From contig CANNZV010001130.1 of NCBI GenBank assembly GCA_947561585.1, forward strand, positions 158,921 through 222,920: 64,000 nt of DNA, in the 5' to 3' direction. Under the pieces are notes generated by a model that saw only the letters and a list, made by a program, of their open reading frames with translations, was not told the DNA's origin and did no database searches. This document shows positions 22,606-33,045 of the stretch, one piece after another; position 1 is the first letter of the stretch; each line of letters opens with the position of its first letter. The stretch is from Caprella mutica. Lineage: Eukaryota > Arthropoda > Malacostraca > Amphipoda > Caprellidae. The position numbers and the translations under genes were made by a program.

Positions 22606-25254
22606 TCCCGGGCAACTTGTTTACATGTTATAGAGGCTCTATCTATATTTTATAAGCTCTCAGTATTTTTCACTAGATATTTCTTATTTATTCTATACCG
22701 CTATGGTTGTACTTTTCAATTGCAAAGTTTTCAATTTTTAGTTAAGAAAGGCTCACAGGTTTCATTTACCATCACCTTCTCATTTTCCTCTTCCATCTGT
22801 TAATGCAGTCAAAGCTCAACAGTGCTTTCGTCTCTTTTTGCGAAATTATTTACCACTACAATCGATTGGTGGTAGCGTAATTTGCTATGAGCTACTTTCC
22901 TGTGTGACAACTAGTACAACGTCTTTTGCATTTGGTTCTTTACTTTAACCTGGAGCAAATTTATTCAATCGAGCACTTAATTTTGTCATTATTCTTAAAT
23001 TCCTTCATATTCTCGACAATGAAGTGAATCTAGTTGTGTCAGCGCAGCTATAGTTTTAGTGCACGCACTTCATACTATATAGTTCACAAAACGAAATGAA
23101 GAGGACATGTCTCCAGATTTGTAACTACCATATTGCCAGAAACTGTGACAGTGGCACCTAAAAAGAAATAAAATAATTAATTATCATCTATCAATAATCT
23201 GTATTCAATAAGTTAATCCATAAATCAAATAAAATCCTAAGTGATAAATTCAAATTTTAAAAGATGAAAAAGTAGATAGTAAAGGGAATACAGAATTAGA
23301 TAAGGAAAAGGGTTTTGAGAAACCATATGGGTCAAAAAAGTAAAAAAATCAAATTAAATTAAAACAAGAAAGGGCTCATGAACAAAGAAAAGCTACTATG
23401 AACATTATTAACACTGAAAATCATTATTGACACTTTTTAAAATTTTATTATTAAACTCTAGTCAGTTTAAGGACAGGTCACTGAAGAAATAATTTTATGA
23501 AATTTTATATTTCACTTACAAAGTTTAACCTAGGTTATAGCTAAATATTCATAAACATTTCGTAATATAAATTAACTTAGTGCAGCCATTTACAATTAAA
23601 GTATAAACTGAGTATATATGAATAGAAATAGGCCTACGAACTACAATAGTACGGTAAGTAGGGTCATGTAGGTAAATTGCAGCATTTTAATTTCTAATTG
23701 CATTTTAATTCTGAACCAAAATTCCATTAATATGTTGCATAACTATCAAATGGAGCGCAGTCCATGCTATAATTTATTAATCTAAGTTTTTAACGTGTGT
23801 TTTGAATATATGATGTGTCAGTTGCTAGAAGCCGCAGTTAGTTAATGTGCTGCAATTTACATGCTTGACCCTAGTCTTATTCCGTTATCACCAGATATCA
23901 ATACTTAACTTTAAACCAAAATTTAAAATTGTTGAGTGATAACTGCTGTTGATAAAATATGAAACAAGGGTGTACATGCGCTAAACATTTACAATCACAT
24001 TACTAACCTCTTTTTTCTTTAATTGACACTAATTCAACTACTATCTATTATAGCCCGTCTAAAACGTCTGAACAGCAGTGCTGCAAGGCGAAAACTAAAT
24101 TGGATAAAAAATATTTTGGCTACTAGATTCGCAACTTTTAGAAGTTTCGCGTTTCATACAAACGAAATAAGATATTCTTGTAAGTATTACTAATTTCTAA
24201 TAGGGAGCCAGCATTAAATTTACTGATCCGAAACTCTATTCATTTAGAGCGATATTTTTTAATATACTTGGTTGTTTAGTATCTGCTTTAGAACAAAAGG
24301 CCACAACGCTGACGTTTTGAAATACAAGAGACTGGAAGAAGCAGCCAGAAAGGAAACTAACTTACAGAAGAAGTCACATTACAAGTCGGTGACAAAGCTC
24401 ATGGATGCAGAAAAGCTCCGTGAAGGAGTTTTGTATGAATGGAAGATGAAAATGGAAGCACATACCTAACACGAAAATCTAACACCTTATAGACGAAGAG
24501 CTTAACTCTTGCGCTATCCTCAAAAACTACAAGTAGCGTTATGTAGATGGTAAAAATTAGAAGAGAACATATGAAATCCAAATTACAACAGTTCATCTCA
24601 CAAACCCAAGTTTCTTAGTGATCCAAGAAGACATTCAAATTCTAAGGAAATAAAAAAAAATCATTGTTCGATTCAATTGACATTCCTTCGTTGTTTGACA
24701 TACATACTTTAAATTTCCCATCTTCCAGGAACATTCCTTCATATAAACCCAATGGGATATATTCCTTATCAAAAATATTGAAATAGTTCCAGGGATATTC
24801 AAAAGTATTTCTTAGGAAGTAAAATTTTTCATTCGATTCCTGTTACATTCCGTCATTGCTTCACTAAGAATATTGTAGATACCAAATCAGGGATATTCCT
24901 TCGTTATTTTTTTGGGGAATACTATTATACGTAACTAGCTTGATAATTCTCGGGAAATTTATGGGATATTCAGAATGGAATACTATCAAAAATATGTATT
25001 CCAAGAATATTCCAATTTGTTTCGTATGGAATACTTTAGAAATATGATATTCCCTGAATATCCTAGGATGATATCTGACTGGATACTGTAACTCTCCAAT
25101 ATTCCTGGAATATACCCTCGTATAAGAACTTGAATACTATCCAATATTATTGTTACAGGAATATCCCCTAATCATCAAACTGAGAATGGAGATTAGGAGG
25201 GAATATTGTAGATATTAAGGGAATATCCCAAGAATAAAACCTTCTTGCCCGGGA
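22606..25254. mobile_element. Putative TIR element, unclassified
   Basis: TTCCCGGGCAA near 22605 faces TTGCCCGGGAC ending at 25255 (11-bp imperfect TIR). The flanks CTAA (22601-22604) and CTAA (25256-25259) could be a 4-bp target duplication. The right 550 bases are GGAATATTCC-rich. No transposase is visible. The pairing of the two ends is tentative because a duplicated gene fragment lies inside. Confidence 0.35.
24272..24469 (+). pseudogene. Unrecognised gene fragment, copy 1 (coding-like, Lys/Glu-rich)
   Basis: After a TCTGCTTTAG acceptor-like site at about 24289, the frame reads GHNADVLKYKRLEEAARKE, then SHYKSVTKLMDAEKL and ends at a TAA at 24467-24469. The composition (Lys, Glu, Ala; amphipathic helix) is more protein-like than the surrounding ORFs. 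The DNA downstream to about 24600 (GCGCTAT, TACAAGTAGCGTTA, AATTACAACAGTTC) recurs at 25255-25430 and 27960-28100 and looks like a 3' untranslated region. I do not recognise the protein; it may be the last exon of a duplicated gene or a TE passenger. Confidence 0.4.
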
Positions 25255-25430
25255 CCTAATACAAAACCAAAGACCTTGTAGTTGAAGAACATAATACTAG
25301 CGCTACCCTCTACACTTGCTATTGCATTAAAAAATGATAAGCTTGGTTGAAACAAAAGAAAAATAAAACTCATAATCCAAATTACAACAGTTTAGGGACT
25401 AAAGGACATCATCTTTCTTCTCTTCCATTC
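25255..25430 (+). repeat. Duplicated 3'-UTR-like segment, copy 2
   Basis: CTAATACAAAACCAAAGACC, then a GCGCTACC phrase and AATCCAAATTACAACAGTTT match the tails of copies 1 and 3. No coding part is attached here. Confidence 0.6.
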
Positions 25431-25650
25431 ACCACTGACAGCTTCAGGATTGGGCTCTGAGAGCAGGAGGGTTTCGTTAATTAAATAATTGATTCAGTAA
25501 CTCCTTAAAACGAACCATGGACTTAGCTATTAAAATGTAACCAAAATACAAAGGAAGCTATCGTAATTCATTGATTTGTAAAACTGCTCAGAGAATGCAA
25601 CCAACTACAAAACTGCATTAATTAGAATATTACCCTATAAGAGGTCTATA

Positions 25651-25807
25651 CCCAGTTAAAATTCAGTGCAGGATAAGGGCAGCGGACAAGGTGCGCAGGG
25701 TCGGCATCACGGCAGGCAGAAGGCCGCGATAGGGCCGCGACAGAGCATTTTTGTCCGCTTTTGGGGACCTCATTCTACGTCCCCCCACTGCACTGAACTA
25801 CACTGGG
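25651..25807. mobile_element. GC-rich MITE with CCCAGT...TTCAGTGCAG TIRs
   Basis: The left end CCCAGTTAAAATTCAGTGCAG-like and the right end, reverse-complemented, CCCAGTGTAGTTCAGTGCAG form about 20-bp TIRs. The 157-bp element is strikingly GC-rich for this window (GGCCGCGATAGGGCCGCGAC inside). Related sequence ends two longer repeats at 35565 and 44124. No target duplication is evident. Confidence 0.6.
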
Positions 25808-25900
25808 GCGCTACCCTAAACTGCTGACACGCGCGTTCTAACTACTAATGCGCGACCGCGTAGCGTCCGTGGCCACGCGTGAAACACTATAGAAAAAATA

Positions 25901-26054
25901 CCCTCATGGCAGATATTGACTGCATTAATACTGCACTGAATATGAACGCACATATTCATACTATAAAATATGACGCGTTTAACGCATACATACTTTATAT
26001 TATGAATGTGACGTTATTCGGCAGCAATATACCAGTCAATATCTACCATGAGGG
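25901..26054. mobile_element. TA-flanked hairpin MITE (Tc1/mariner or pogo type)
   Basis: CCCTCATGGCAGATATTGAC at 25901 is mirrored by GTCAATATCTACCATGAGGG ending at 26054 (one mismatch in 20), and both ends are bounded by TA (25899-25900 and 26055-26056). The interior continues as an imperfect palindrome (GAATATGAACG / CATTCATAATAT). The open frame through it is an artefact. Confidence 0.72.
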
Positions 26055-26073
26055 TAAAAAATGATCATAATGT

Positions 26074-27646
26074 CTATAAACTGCGTCCATCGCTTTATTG
26101 CAGATCACTATTTTGTGAATAATTTTAATAATATTGATCGTACAGTAGTGAAACTTTGGCCACTGGAAGATTGCTTCTATGTTAGTATTTTGCTGGAATA
26201 TTTTTTGAATCCATGAGAAAATTGGAAAGTTATGAACGTTTAAGTATTTTGAAGGCATTTTAACTGTCCATCGCTTTATTGCAGCTCTGTGATTAGGCCA
26301 AAAAATGGGCGATTAACTTCTACCGAGAGGGTAAAAATTGAAGCAGGTCCTGCAGAAGGGAGGACTCTTCTATATTTAGCTTTATAACTTGGAAGGGTTA
26401 AGAGAACAATAGTTTCTTTTGTGGAAAATTCCGACACAAACCCAAGGAGAGATGAGGGTACGAGAAAAAGAATTTCCCCTCGAAATATGCAAAAAATACG
26501 CAGGCAGGTCATAAGGCAGCTAAATGACACTAGTGCCTCCATTTTTGATAAGGCTGTCATTGCGTCTTACGTCAAAAAAGTCCTGATGTAATGTCTCAAA
26601 TGAAACGGTCAGAAATGCTCAATGGGGCTTAAGACTAGAGAACAAGGCAATCAAGTCATGAGAGTCTCTCACTTGATGCCCAGAGATATGAGGAAAGAAG
26701 TTGTAACCCTTCAAGCATGAGATTTTGCGAAGTAATGCAAGAAAATCATCTTTTGCCAACGAGATAATTGCAAACTATTAGGCCAAGGAAACAAGTACTC
26801 AACAAAAGAGGAAATGTAGGATTAGATTGTTAGGTTTACATCCTCTGGTACTCGGAAAGGGCCAATTAACGTTTCACTAATGATGCCCGCTTAAAACATA
26901 AAGCCACAGTCTCCTTGTTGACGACGAAACCAGTGTGGATAAACAGCTCCAGTAGCATCAAAAATTTAACCCATCCATCCAGATAATCAAGGGTGGCTCT
27001 TGCCTCATCTGTTAAAAGTACAAGTAGAAAGTTTGTTTTCATGTAATTCTGTGTACATCTAATGCCTTTTTCCTTTTGGGTCTTGTACATAGGAGGCCTG
27101 GAAATGGGCTCCACGTTCCTTGTCGTCTCATTTAAGACAATGTTTGGACGAATAACCAATGACAGCCTGGTCGAAAATGGAGGCACCAGTGTTATTTAGC
27201 TGCCTTATAACCTGCCTGTGTAGTTTTCTCATATTTCGAGGGGAAAAAGCTTCTCCTCGTTCCCTCATCTCTCCTTGGGTTGGTGTCGGGATTTTCCACA
27301 ATAGAAACTATTTTTCTCTTATCTTTCCCAAATTCATTAGCTAAATATAGAAGAGTCATCCCTTCTGTAGGACCTGTTACAATTTTTACCCTCTTGGTAG
27401 AAGTTAATCGCCCATTTTTTGGCCTTTTCACAGAGCTGCAATAAAGCGATGGACAGTTAAAATACCTTTAAACTACATAAACGTTCATAACTTTCCAATT
27501 CTCTCATGGATTCAAAAAATATTTCAACAAGATACTAACATAGAAGCAATCTTCCAGTGACTAAAGTTTCACTGCTGTACGATCAATATTATTAAAATTA
27601 TTCACAAAATAGTGATCTGCAATAAAGCGATGGACGCAGTTTATAG
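26074..27646. mobile_element. Compound inverted-repeat element, unclassified
   Basis: Arms of about 490 bp (26074-26563 and 27158-27646, reverse-complementary with substitutions and small indels) enclose about 590 bp. Outer ends read CTATAAACTGCGTCCATCGC. Inside each arm, TCCATCGCTTTATTGCAG occurs a second time (about 26267 and, inverted, 27437), so an inner element with the same terminal motif may be nested in a longer one. The right arm has a 79-residue minus-strand frame (27192-27431); its counterpart in the left arm is full of stops. I do not recognise the protein or the family. Confidence 0.65.
27192..27431 (-). pseudogene. Unrecognised frame in the right arm of the inverted repeat
   Basis: The frame from an ATG at 27429-27431 reads RPKNGRLTSTKRVKIV and later FGKDKRKIVSIVENPDTN and ends at TAG after YKAAK. 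It is Lys/Arg-rich with a possible helix-turn-helix feel, but no domain is identifiable. The homologous left arm (about 26290-26525, plus strand) is broken by several stops. Translation continues downstream with stops into a CxH-like segment at 26866-27186. Confidence 0.35.
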
Positions 27647-27714
27647 CTAGTTGAATTAATGTGAATGACGTTTCAAGTTAGGGAAATATTTATTTAGGAG
27701 TTAACTGTCTGTTT

Positions 27715-28115
27715 CAGAACAAAAAGGCCATACCGTTTAGCTACATCAAAAGGAAATTAAATAGAAGGGACTGGAAGAATCAGTTAGAAAGAAAAGTGGC
27801 AATATAAACAATATCACATACCACCCGTCAGTGACAATACTAATGAATGGAAAAAAAGCTTCTCCGTGAATGCTGTCACTTACCAAGGATTGTGACGAAA
27901 AGAGTCACAAGCACCTGTGGCGATGGTGGATGGAAGATGATGATGGGAAATGAAACCTTCCTAATACAAAAACCTAAGAACTTGCAGTTGATGAATGTAA
28001 CCTTGCGCTATTTTCCAAAACTGCAAGTAGCGTTAAAAAAATAAACATGGTAAAATAATACATTCCCAATTACAACAGTTCGGGGCTGAAGGGACACCAT
28101 CTCCTTTTCCATTTA
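27715..28115 (+). pseudogene. Unrecognised gene fragment, copy 3
   Basis: Aligns by eye with copy 1: GTTTCAGAACAAAAAGGCCA, GGGACTGGAAGAATCAG, CCGTCAGTGACAATACTAAT and GATGGAAGATGATGATG match the coding part with indels, and AAACTGCAAGTAGCGTTA and CAATTACAACAGTTCGGGGC match the UTR-like tail. The frame is destroyed by insertions and deletions. It supports a duplicated, decayed locus across 24.2-28.1 kb. Confidence 0.45.
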
Positions 28116-28964
28116 CGATATAATAGACTGTAAAGAGTAGTGGTGAGGTTATAAAAGTAAAGTAGATAGCTTTAAAAAATTTATTGGTAAATTTAAGCTA
28201 TGCATTGTAAATCTTACTTATATATTTTTCTTCCTAACTGATTGTCAAAGTTTGTAAAATGAGTATCACTTGTTACTAATAATAAAAAATGTAACCATAC
28301 TTACAAATATAAATTGGGAGAAGAGTGAGAGATTAGGTCGCCAACTGCCAACTTTGATAACGTGTTCCTCGGGGTTGTTCCCCCCCCCCTGCTTTCTAAT
28401 CCTTATTTACCTATATTATTTAATCCTTATTAACACTTTATAGTTCATTACTGATTAAACATAAAATATATGTATATCGGGGGCGTGACGCCCCCCCCCC
28501 CTCGAACCCCCCTGCCAGGTCATTGAACAATCATGAAGTGTGTAGTACAACAAACTACATTAGCAACTTTCAGTTATTTCTATCTAAGTAGTTCTTCATA
28601 TGTTTAACTAGGTAAATAAAGATTAAAAAAACAGGGAAGGGGGTTGGCTCGTGACCGGGGGGGGGGGCTTGTGACCTGGGGGACTCTTGACCGTACCCCG
28701 TTCCTCGGTACGTAGAGTGCTCAGGTGTGGGAGCGTATGCTACTTCCTCTATGTCCATCCCAATCGTCAGAATTCTATAGAGAGATTCCAATGGTTTCAT
28801 GAACTGGTTTGAAATCGGGTCCGGACAGTGTTTCTGAAAATTGATACGAACATTATAAACAATTCACTGAATAATTACATTTCGTGCTTATAATAGTATA
28901 TTTATGTACAACTAGACAGCTGATATTGTTGTAATTAATCAACAGATGAATAATAATACTACAC
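28116..28964. other. Spacer with poly-C/poly-G tracts
   Basis: Homopolymer C runs near 28380 and 28490 and a G run near 28660 surround a small perfect hairpin GGGGGCGT-G-ACGCCCCC (28479-28495). The open frame 28570-28800 on the minus strand crosses the G tract and is not convincing. Length errors in these tracts are likely. Confidence 0.6.
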
Positions 28965-29195
28965 CGCACTTCAAAACTAACTAGGTACACCACACTTCAA
29001 AACTAACTAGGTACACCACACTTCAAAACTAACTAGGTACACCACACTTCAAAACTAACTAGGTACACCGCACTTCAAAACTAACTAGGTACACCGCACT
29101 TCAAAACTAACTAGGTACACCTCACTTCAAAACTAACTAGGTAAACTGTAGTTTAAAATTAACTAGGTACACTGCACTTCAAAACTAACTGGGTT
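28965..29195. repeat. 26-bp minisatellite, array 1 (about 9 copies)
   Basis: Units CTAGGTACACCACACTTCAA plus AACTAA, period 26. The last units carry variants (CTGTAGTTTAAAATT). Confidence 0.96.
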
Positions 29196-29617
29196 TTAAA
29201 AATATTAAAATATTCCCAGGGTGTTCTTGCGCATCTAGTATATTGGTTATATCTCAATAATTTATAATTATTAAAATCATCTTACATGACGTTGATCTGC
29301 AGTAAATTATGCGTATACAACTTAAATTGCAATCAAATTTGAGCATAATTATCAACACTACAGCATATAGTTCGCGGAGATTCGATTCTAGTCCAAAATA
29401 ATTATTTTGCTATAAAAAACATAGGTCTCTGTTTGAACACTTAGTATCTATACTTAATCTGTAACGATTTTCGTGAAATTTATGGACTAGGGGGTTTAAG
29501 AGCTGCTCTTTCCAATGGTGTTGTCAGATTTGAATTATTTACACGCATCCGCCGTCAATCACCGATGCGCAACTTCACCCGGAATGTTGAGGTGCGCAAG
29601 GCCACCCGGTCTGACGC
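29196..29617. other. Unique spacer between two arrays of the same 26-bp repeat
   Basis: No gene seen. It contains CATCTAGTATATTGG near 29230 and a GC-richer stretch (29570-29615) just before array 2. Confidence 0.5.
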
Positions 29618-29775
29618 TACACTGCAGTTCAAAACTAACTAGGTACACTGCTGTTCAAAACTAACTAGGCACACCGCAGTTCAAAGCTAACTAGGCACAC
29701 TGTAGTTCAAAGCTAACTAGGCACACTGTAGTTCAAAGCTAACTAGGCACACTGTAGTTCAAAACTAGGTATACT
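29618..29775. repeat. 26-bp minisatellite, array 2 (about 6 copies)
   Basis: Same unit family as array 1 but with its own variants (CTAGGCACACTGTAGTTCAA), 420 bases downstream. Confidence 0.95.
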
Positions 29776-31004
29776 TTAGGTAATTGCAATAGCACAAGAA
29801 TATTCTAACAAATGAAATTTATAGGTATTACACTGAGCAAGTAACACTTGTAAGAGTTCACTTCAATGCTAGACAATGAATTGTTATATTGCTACGACGT
29901 TAGGATGCATTATTGCATAGGTAGTATACTTGTATAAACACCTAGGCAGCAATCACATATCATGAAGATCCAAAAGAACTGGGTAAATGTAAACTTCATA
30001 AATTAGTGGTAAATTTAACCACATATACCTACCTAGAACTAATATTTTTGGTGTCTTTAGCTTGAATATCATACTATAACTGGTATTGGTACTGGTATCA
30101 GTTACCAATATGGTATAAGTGCATCTCTAGTAAATTCCATTGTGTCAATTATTTTATTGAAGATTGAAAAGAGAGCTGAACTTACCTAATACTTCATATT
30201 GAATAGCATCATTTCCTCTTCATCATCTAAAGACATGTTATAGTTTGAACTGAATATCCTTGATTGTTTGATACATACAAATTTTCTCAAACTTTTCCTC
30301 AAAACTATTTTCCTTTTGGAATGTGTTGAAAAATTATATTCCTGAAAAGAAAAACATTAGTTTTGACATATAACAAATTCAAGAACATATATAAAAATAG
30401 CCTAGTTAGTAACAATATCCAGAGGGAGCAATACAGATTATCATAAACAAACTCACAATTTGAGTTAGCTATGTATAATTTTTTAATAATGATCACACTC
30501 AGTATATATATGAAAATTAATACAAGAACATAGGTAGATAACTGATAGAACACCAGTTATCTAAATAAATAGGAGTGATATAAGCCACTTCCATACTATA
30601 CAATAAAATTAAATTTCTATTTAATGTCCTAAACATTGAGTTTCAACGTTTTAATATGGGGAAAATATGCATTAAATTCAAATATCTATCAAAGTTTCTT
30701 GGATTATCTGACCATTTGAGATACTTAGAAAAATATCTCATTGGTCAAAGGACTGAAAACATTGACACTGGTGAGTGAGCAAGGATTTAGACTCTGAATA
30801 ATATAGTATATAATAACCACCCAGCATCATCTTTCTAAGTAGGTATGGCCATAATGATCAAATAACAGAACCATCTCTGCTTAAGCACTATTTTTCTACT
30901 CAATGCATTACTTTAAGTTGCAATAGGAGCATGCACTTAAAATTCTATACATGTTGCTAATAGAAGAATAGATGAGATAATTAAATAGGGGTGTAACATG
31001 TGTG
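29776..31004. other. No feature recognised
   Basis: AT-rich. The minus-strand frame at 30305-30553 is hydrophobic low-complexity; no gene is supported. Confidence 0.45.
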
Positions 31005-31170
31005 AAAAAATAGTGTCGTGTGTACCTTGCGTCAAAAAATAGTCACCTCCTGCATCAAAAAATAGTCACCTCCTGCGTCAAAAAATAGTCACCTCCTGCG
31101 TTAAAAAATAGTCACCTCCTGCGTCAAAAAATAGTCACCTCCTGCGTCAAAAAATAGTCACCTCCTGCGT
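31005..31170. repeat. 23-bp minisatellite, about 7 copies
   Basis: Units GTCAAAAAATAGTCACCTCC followed by TGC. Clearly related to the 20-bp array at 31504. Confidence 0.95.
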
Positions 31171-31281
31171 CCATGGGAACATAGGAATTAATTCAAAATT
31201 TTAAGCCAATTTGTCATATCTGAATATTGACCTCTTGAAATTTAAGCCAATTAATTGGCTTTAACTGACATACTCTGTAAC

Positions 31282-31496
31282 CCAGTCTGCAAAAGATGCA
31301 TGAAGTTGTGAAATTTATCTGGTGACTATTATGGCCTTGAAATTAGTGTCCTGAATTTTCTGGCGAAATTTTTTTGATCAATTCCTATATTTACATGTAA
31401 TTATTGGAGTGTTTTGAGATTTCTGGCCATTTTAGAGAGAAATTTAAAAATCTTTTGGAAAGAATTGCTCCAAAAATTGAATATTTTGCAGACTGG
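31282..31496. mobile_element. CCAGTCTG-ended small element A
   Basis: CCAGTCTGCAAAAGAT at the left and ATATTTTGCAGACTGG at the right form about 15-bp TIRs around 215 bp. It lies between the two related minisatellites, ending 8 bases before the second. Confidence 0.58.
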
Positions 31497-31503
31497 TTTG
31501 TAA

Positions 31504-31870
31504 CATGGAAGAAAAGCGACCTCCGTCAAAGAAAAGCGACCTCCTTCAAAGAAAAGCGACCTCCGTCAAAGAAAAGCGACCTCCGTCAAAGAAAAGCGAC
31601 CTCCGACAAAGAAAAGCGACCTCCGTCAAAGAAAAGCGACCTCCGTCAAAGAAAAGCGACCTCCGTCAAAGAAAAGCGACCTCCGTCAAAGAAAAGCGAC
31701 CTCCGTCAAAGAAAAGCGACCTCCGTCAAAGAAAAGTGACCTCCGTCAAAGAAAAGCGACCTCCGTCAAAGAAAAGCGACCTCCGTCAAAGAAAAACGAC
31801 CTCCGTCAAAGAAAAGCGACCTCCGTCAAAGAAAAGCGACCTCCGTCAAAGAAAAGCGACCTCCGTCATT
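31504..31870. repeat. 20-bp minisatellite, about 18 copies
   Basis: Unit GAAAAGCGACCTCCGTCAAA with a few single-base variants. Because 20 is not a multiple of 3, every plus-strand frame reads the same 20-residue Lys/Arg/Ser/Pro-rich repeat without stops; the ORFs at 31404-31739 and 31505-31930 are by-products. Confidence 0.97.
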
Positions 31871-32190
31871 CAAAGAAAGGTTTCTAGTGAAAGTAACCTA
31901 ATTTTACTGCTCCATTTATCTAAATTTTAAAACTATGTTGACTCTCTAAATATAGCTAGTGCCAAAATTTACATGAGAATAGGTACCTAAATATATTGAA
32001 ACTGTCAAGATGCATCTTTTATAATCTGAATAATCATCATCATGCCATGTTCAAGAGACTGGCAGATTGTTAGCCAATTTCAAGCCAAAATTTAAAGATT
32101 CTGAGACATGTCAATTTTGGCTCATTTCTTAAAATTTTAGGCCAAATTAACATGGGAACAAAGAAATTAAATTAAATCAAAACCTTAAGC
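31871..32190. other. Spacer with decayed copies of neighbouring repeat sequence
   Basis: Phrases such as AAGCCAA and AAAATTT recur with the 31.2 kb and 32.4 kb segments; no gene is seen. Confidence 0.45.
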
Positions 32191-32343
32191 CCAGTCTGTA
32201 GGAACTGGTAAACTGTTCTCCAAAAAATCTTCTGTTTTGGCTTCTGTTCTCAGTAAATTCAATGCAAATATAGGAGAAAACTAAGGACTGTTCAGACTGT
32301 TATTACAGAAAATGTAAAAAATGTCCCATATTCTGTAGACTGG
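32191..32343 (+). mobile_element. CCAGTCTG-ended small element B
   Basis: CCAGTCTGTAGGAACTGGTA at the left, TTCTGTAGACTGG at the right. The interior (GTTCTCC, CTTCTGTTCTCAGTAAA) matches element C on the opposite strand. Confidence 0.55.
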
Positions 32344-32535
32344 CATTAAGCCAATTAGACATATATGATATCTGAGTTTTGACCTTTACAAATGTAACTT
32401 ATTTATGTAAGGCTGAGGGTCAATTAATTGGCATCAACAGATTAACTGACATATTTTGTATACAATAATACAGAGATCTCTTTTAATGATCAAAGTAAAA
32501 TTCAGGTAAATAGATATAGCTTGTATAGGTACTAG

Positions 32536-32679
32536 CCAGTCTGCAGAATATATGACATTTTTAACATTTTCTGTGCAAACAATCAATAATTTCCTCCAAC
32601 ATTTACATGTATTTTACTGAGAACAGAAGTCAAAATGTAGGATATCTTGGAGAACACTTTACCAGTTCCTGCATTCTGG
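32536..32679 (-). mobile_element. CCAGTCTG-ended small element C, inverted copy of B
   Basis: CCAGTCTGCAGAATATATGA at the left; TACCAGTTCCTGCATTCTGG at the right corresponds to the reverse complement of the start of B. B and C form an inverted pair about 190 bases apart. Confidence 0.55.
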
Positions 32680-32792
32680 ATAGATCATAGGTAGGAATGA
32701 ATTCAAAACTATTGAAGAATATTCAATATACCTAGTAGTCAGTCAAGACTCTAGCGACTGCGAATATCAATCTCTCTGACTCAATTATTGTC

Positions 32793-33036
32793 CCAGTCTG
32801 TATTTCGTGGTAATTTTCACCGACATGTCGGTTGAATTTTTTGCCCTTTGAAAATAATATTCTGGCAAAGTCGGTGGATTTTTATAGCCACTTATTCCAA
32901 TAATCCTATGTTACCATTAATTTTTGGTGGATAAGTTAGAAAAAAGTTGCTGGATCAGCCAAATTAATAGAAATTTATGGTGGATTTCTTCAACTTTTAA
33001 AAAGTCAGTGGAATTTTGTGCCCCAAATACAAACTG
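32793..33036 (+). mobile_element. CCAGTCTG-ended small element D
   Basis: CCAGTCTGTATTTCGTGG at the left, CCAAATACAAACTG at the right (TIR with one mismatch). It is a direct, diverged repeat of element E. Confidence 0.55.
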
Positions 33037-33045
33037 ATATAATGC

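Noticed and set aside
25879..26064. 61-residue ORF
   Set aside because: It lies almost exactly over a TA-flanked palindromic MITE.
31404..31930. Lys/Arg-rich KKSDLRQRKATS repeat protein
   Set aside because: The 20-bp unit gives the same 20-residue repeat in every plus frame, so openness is a by-product of the repeat; the non-repeat N-terminus lies in a MITE-like element.
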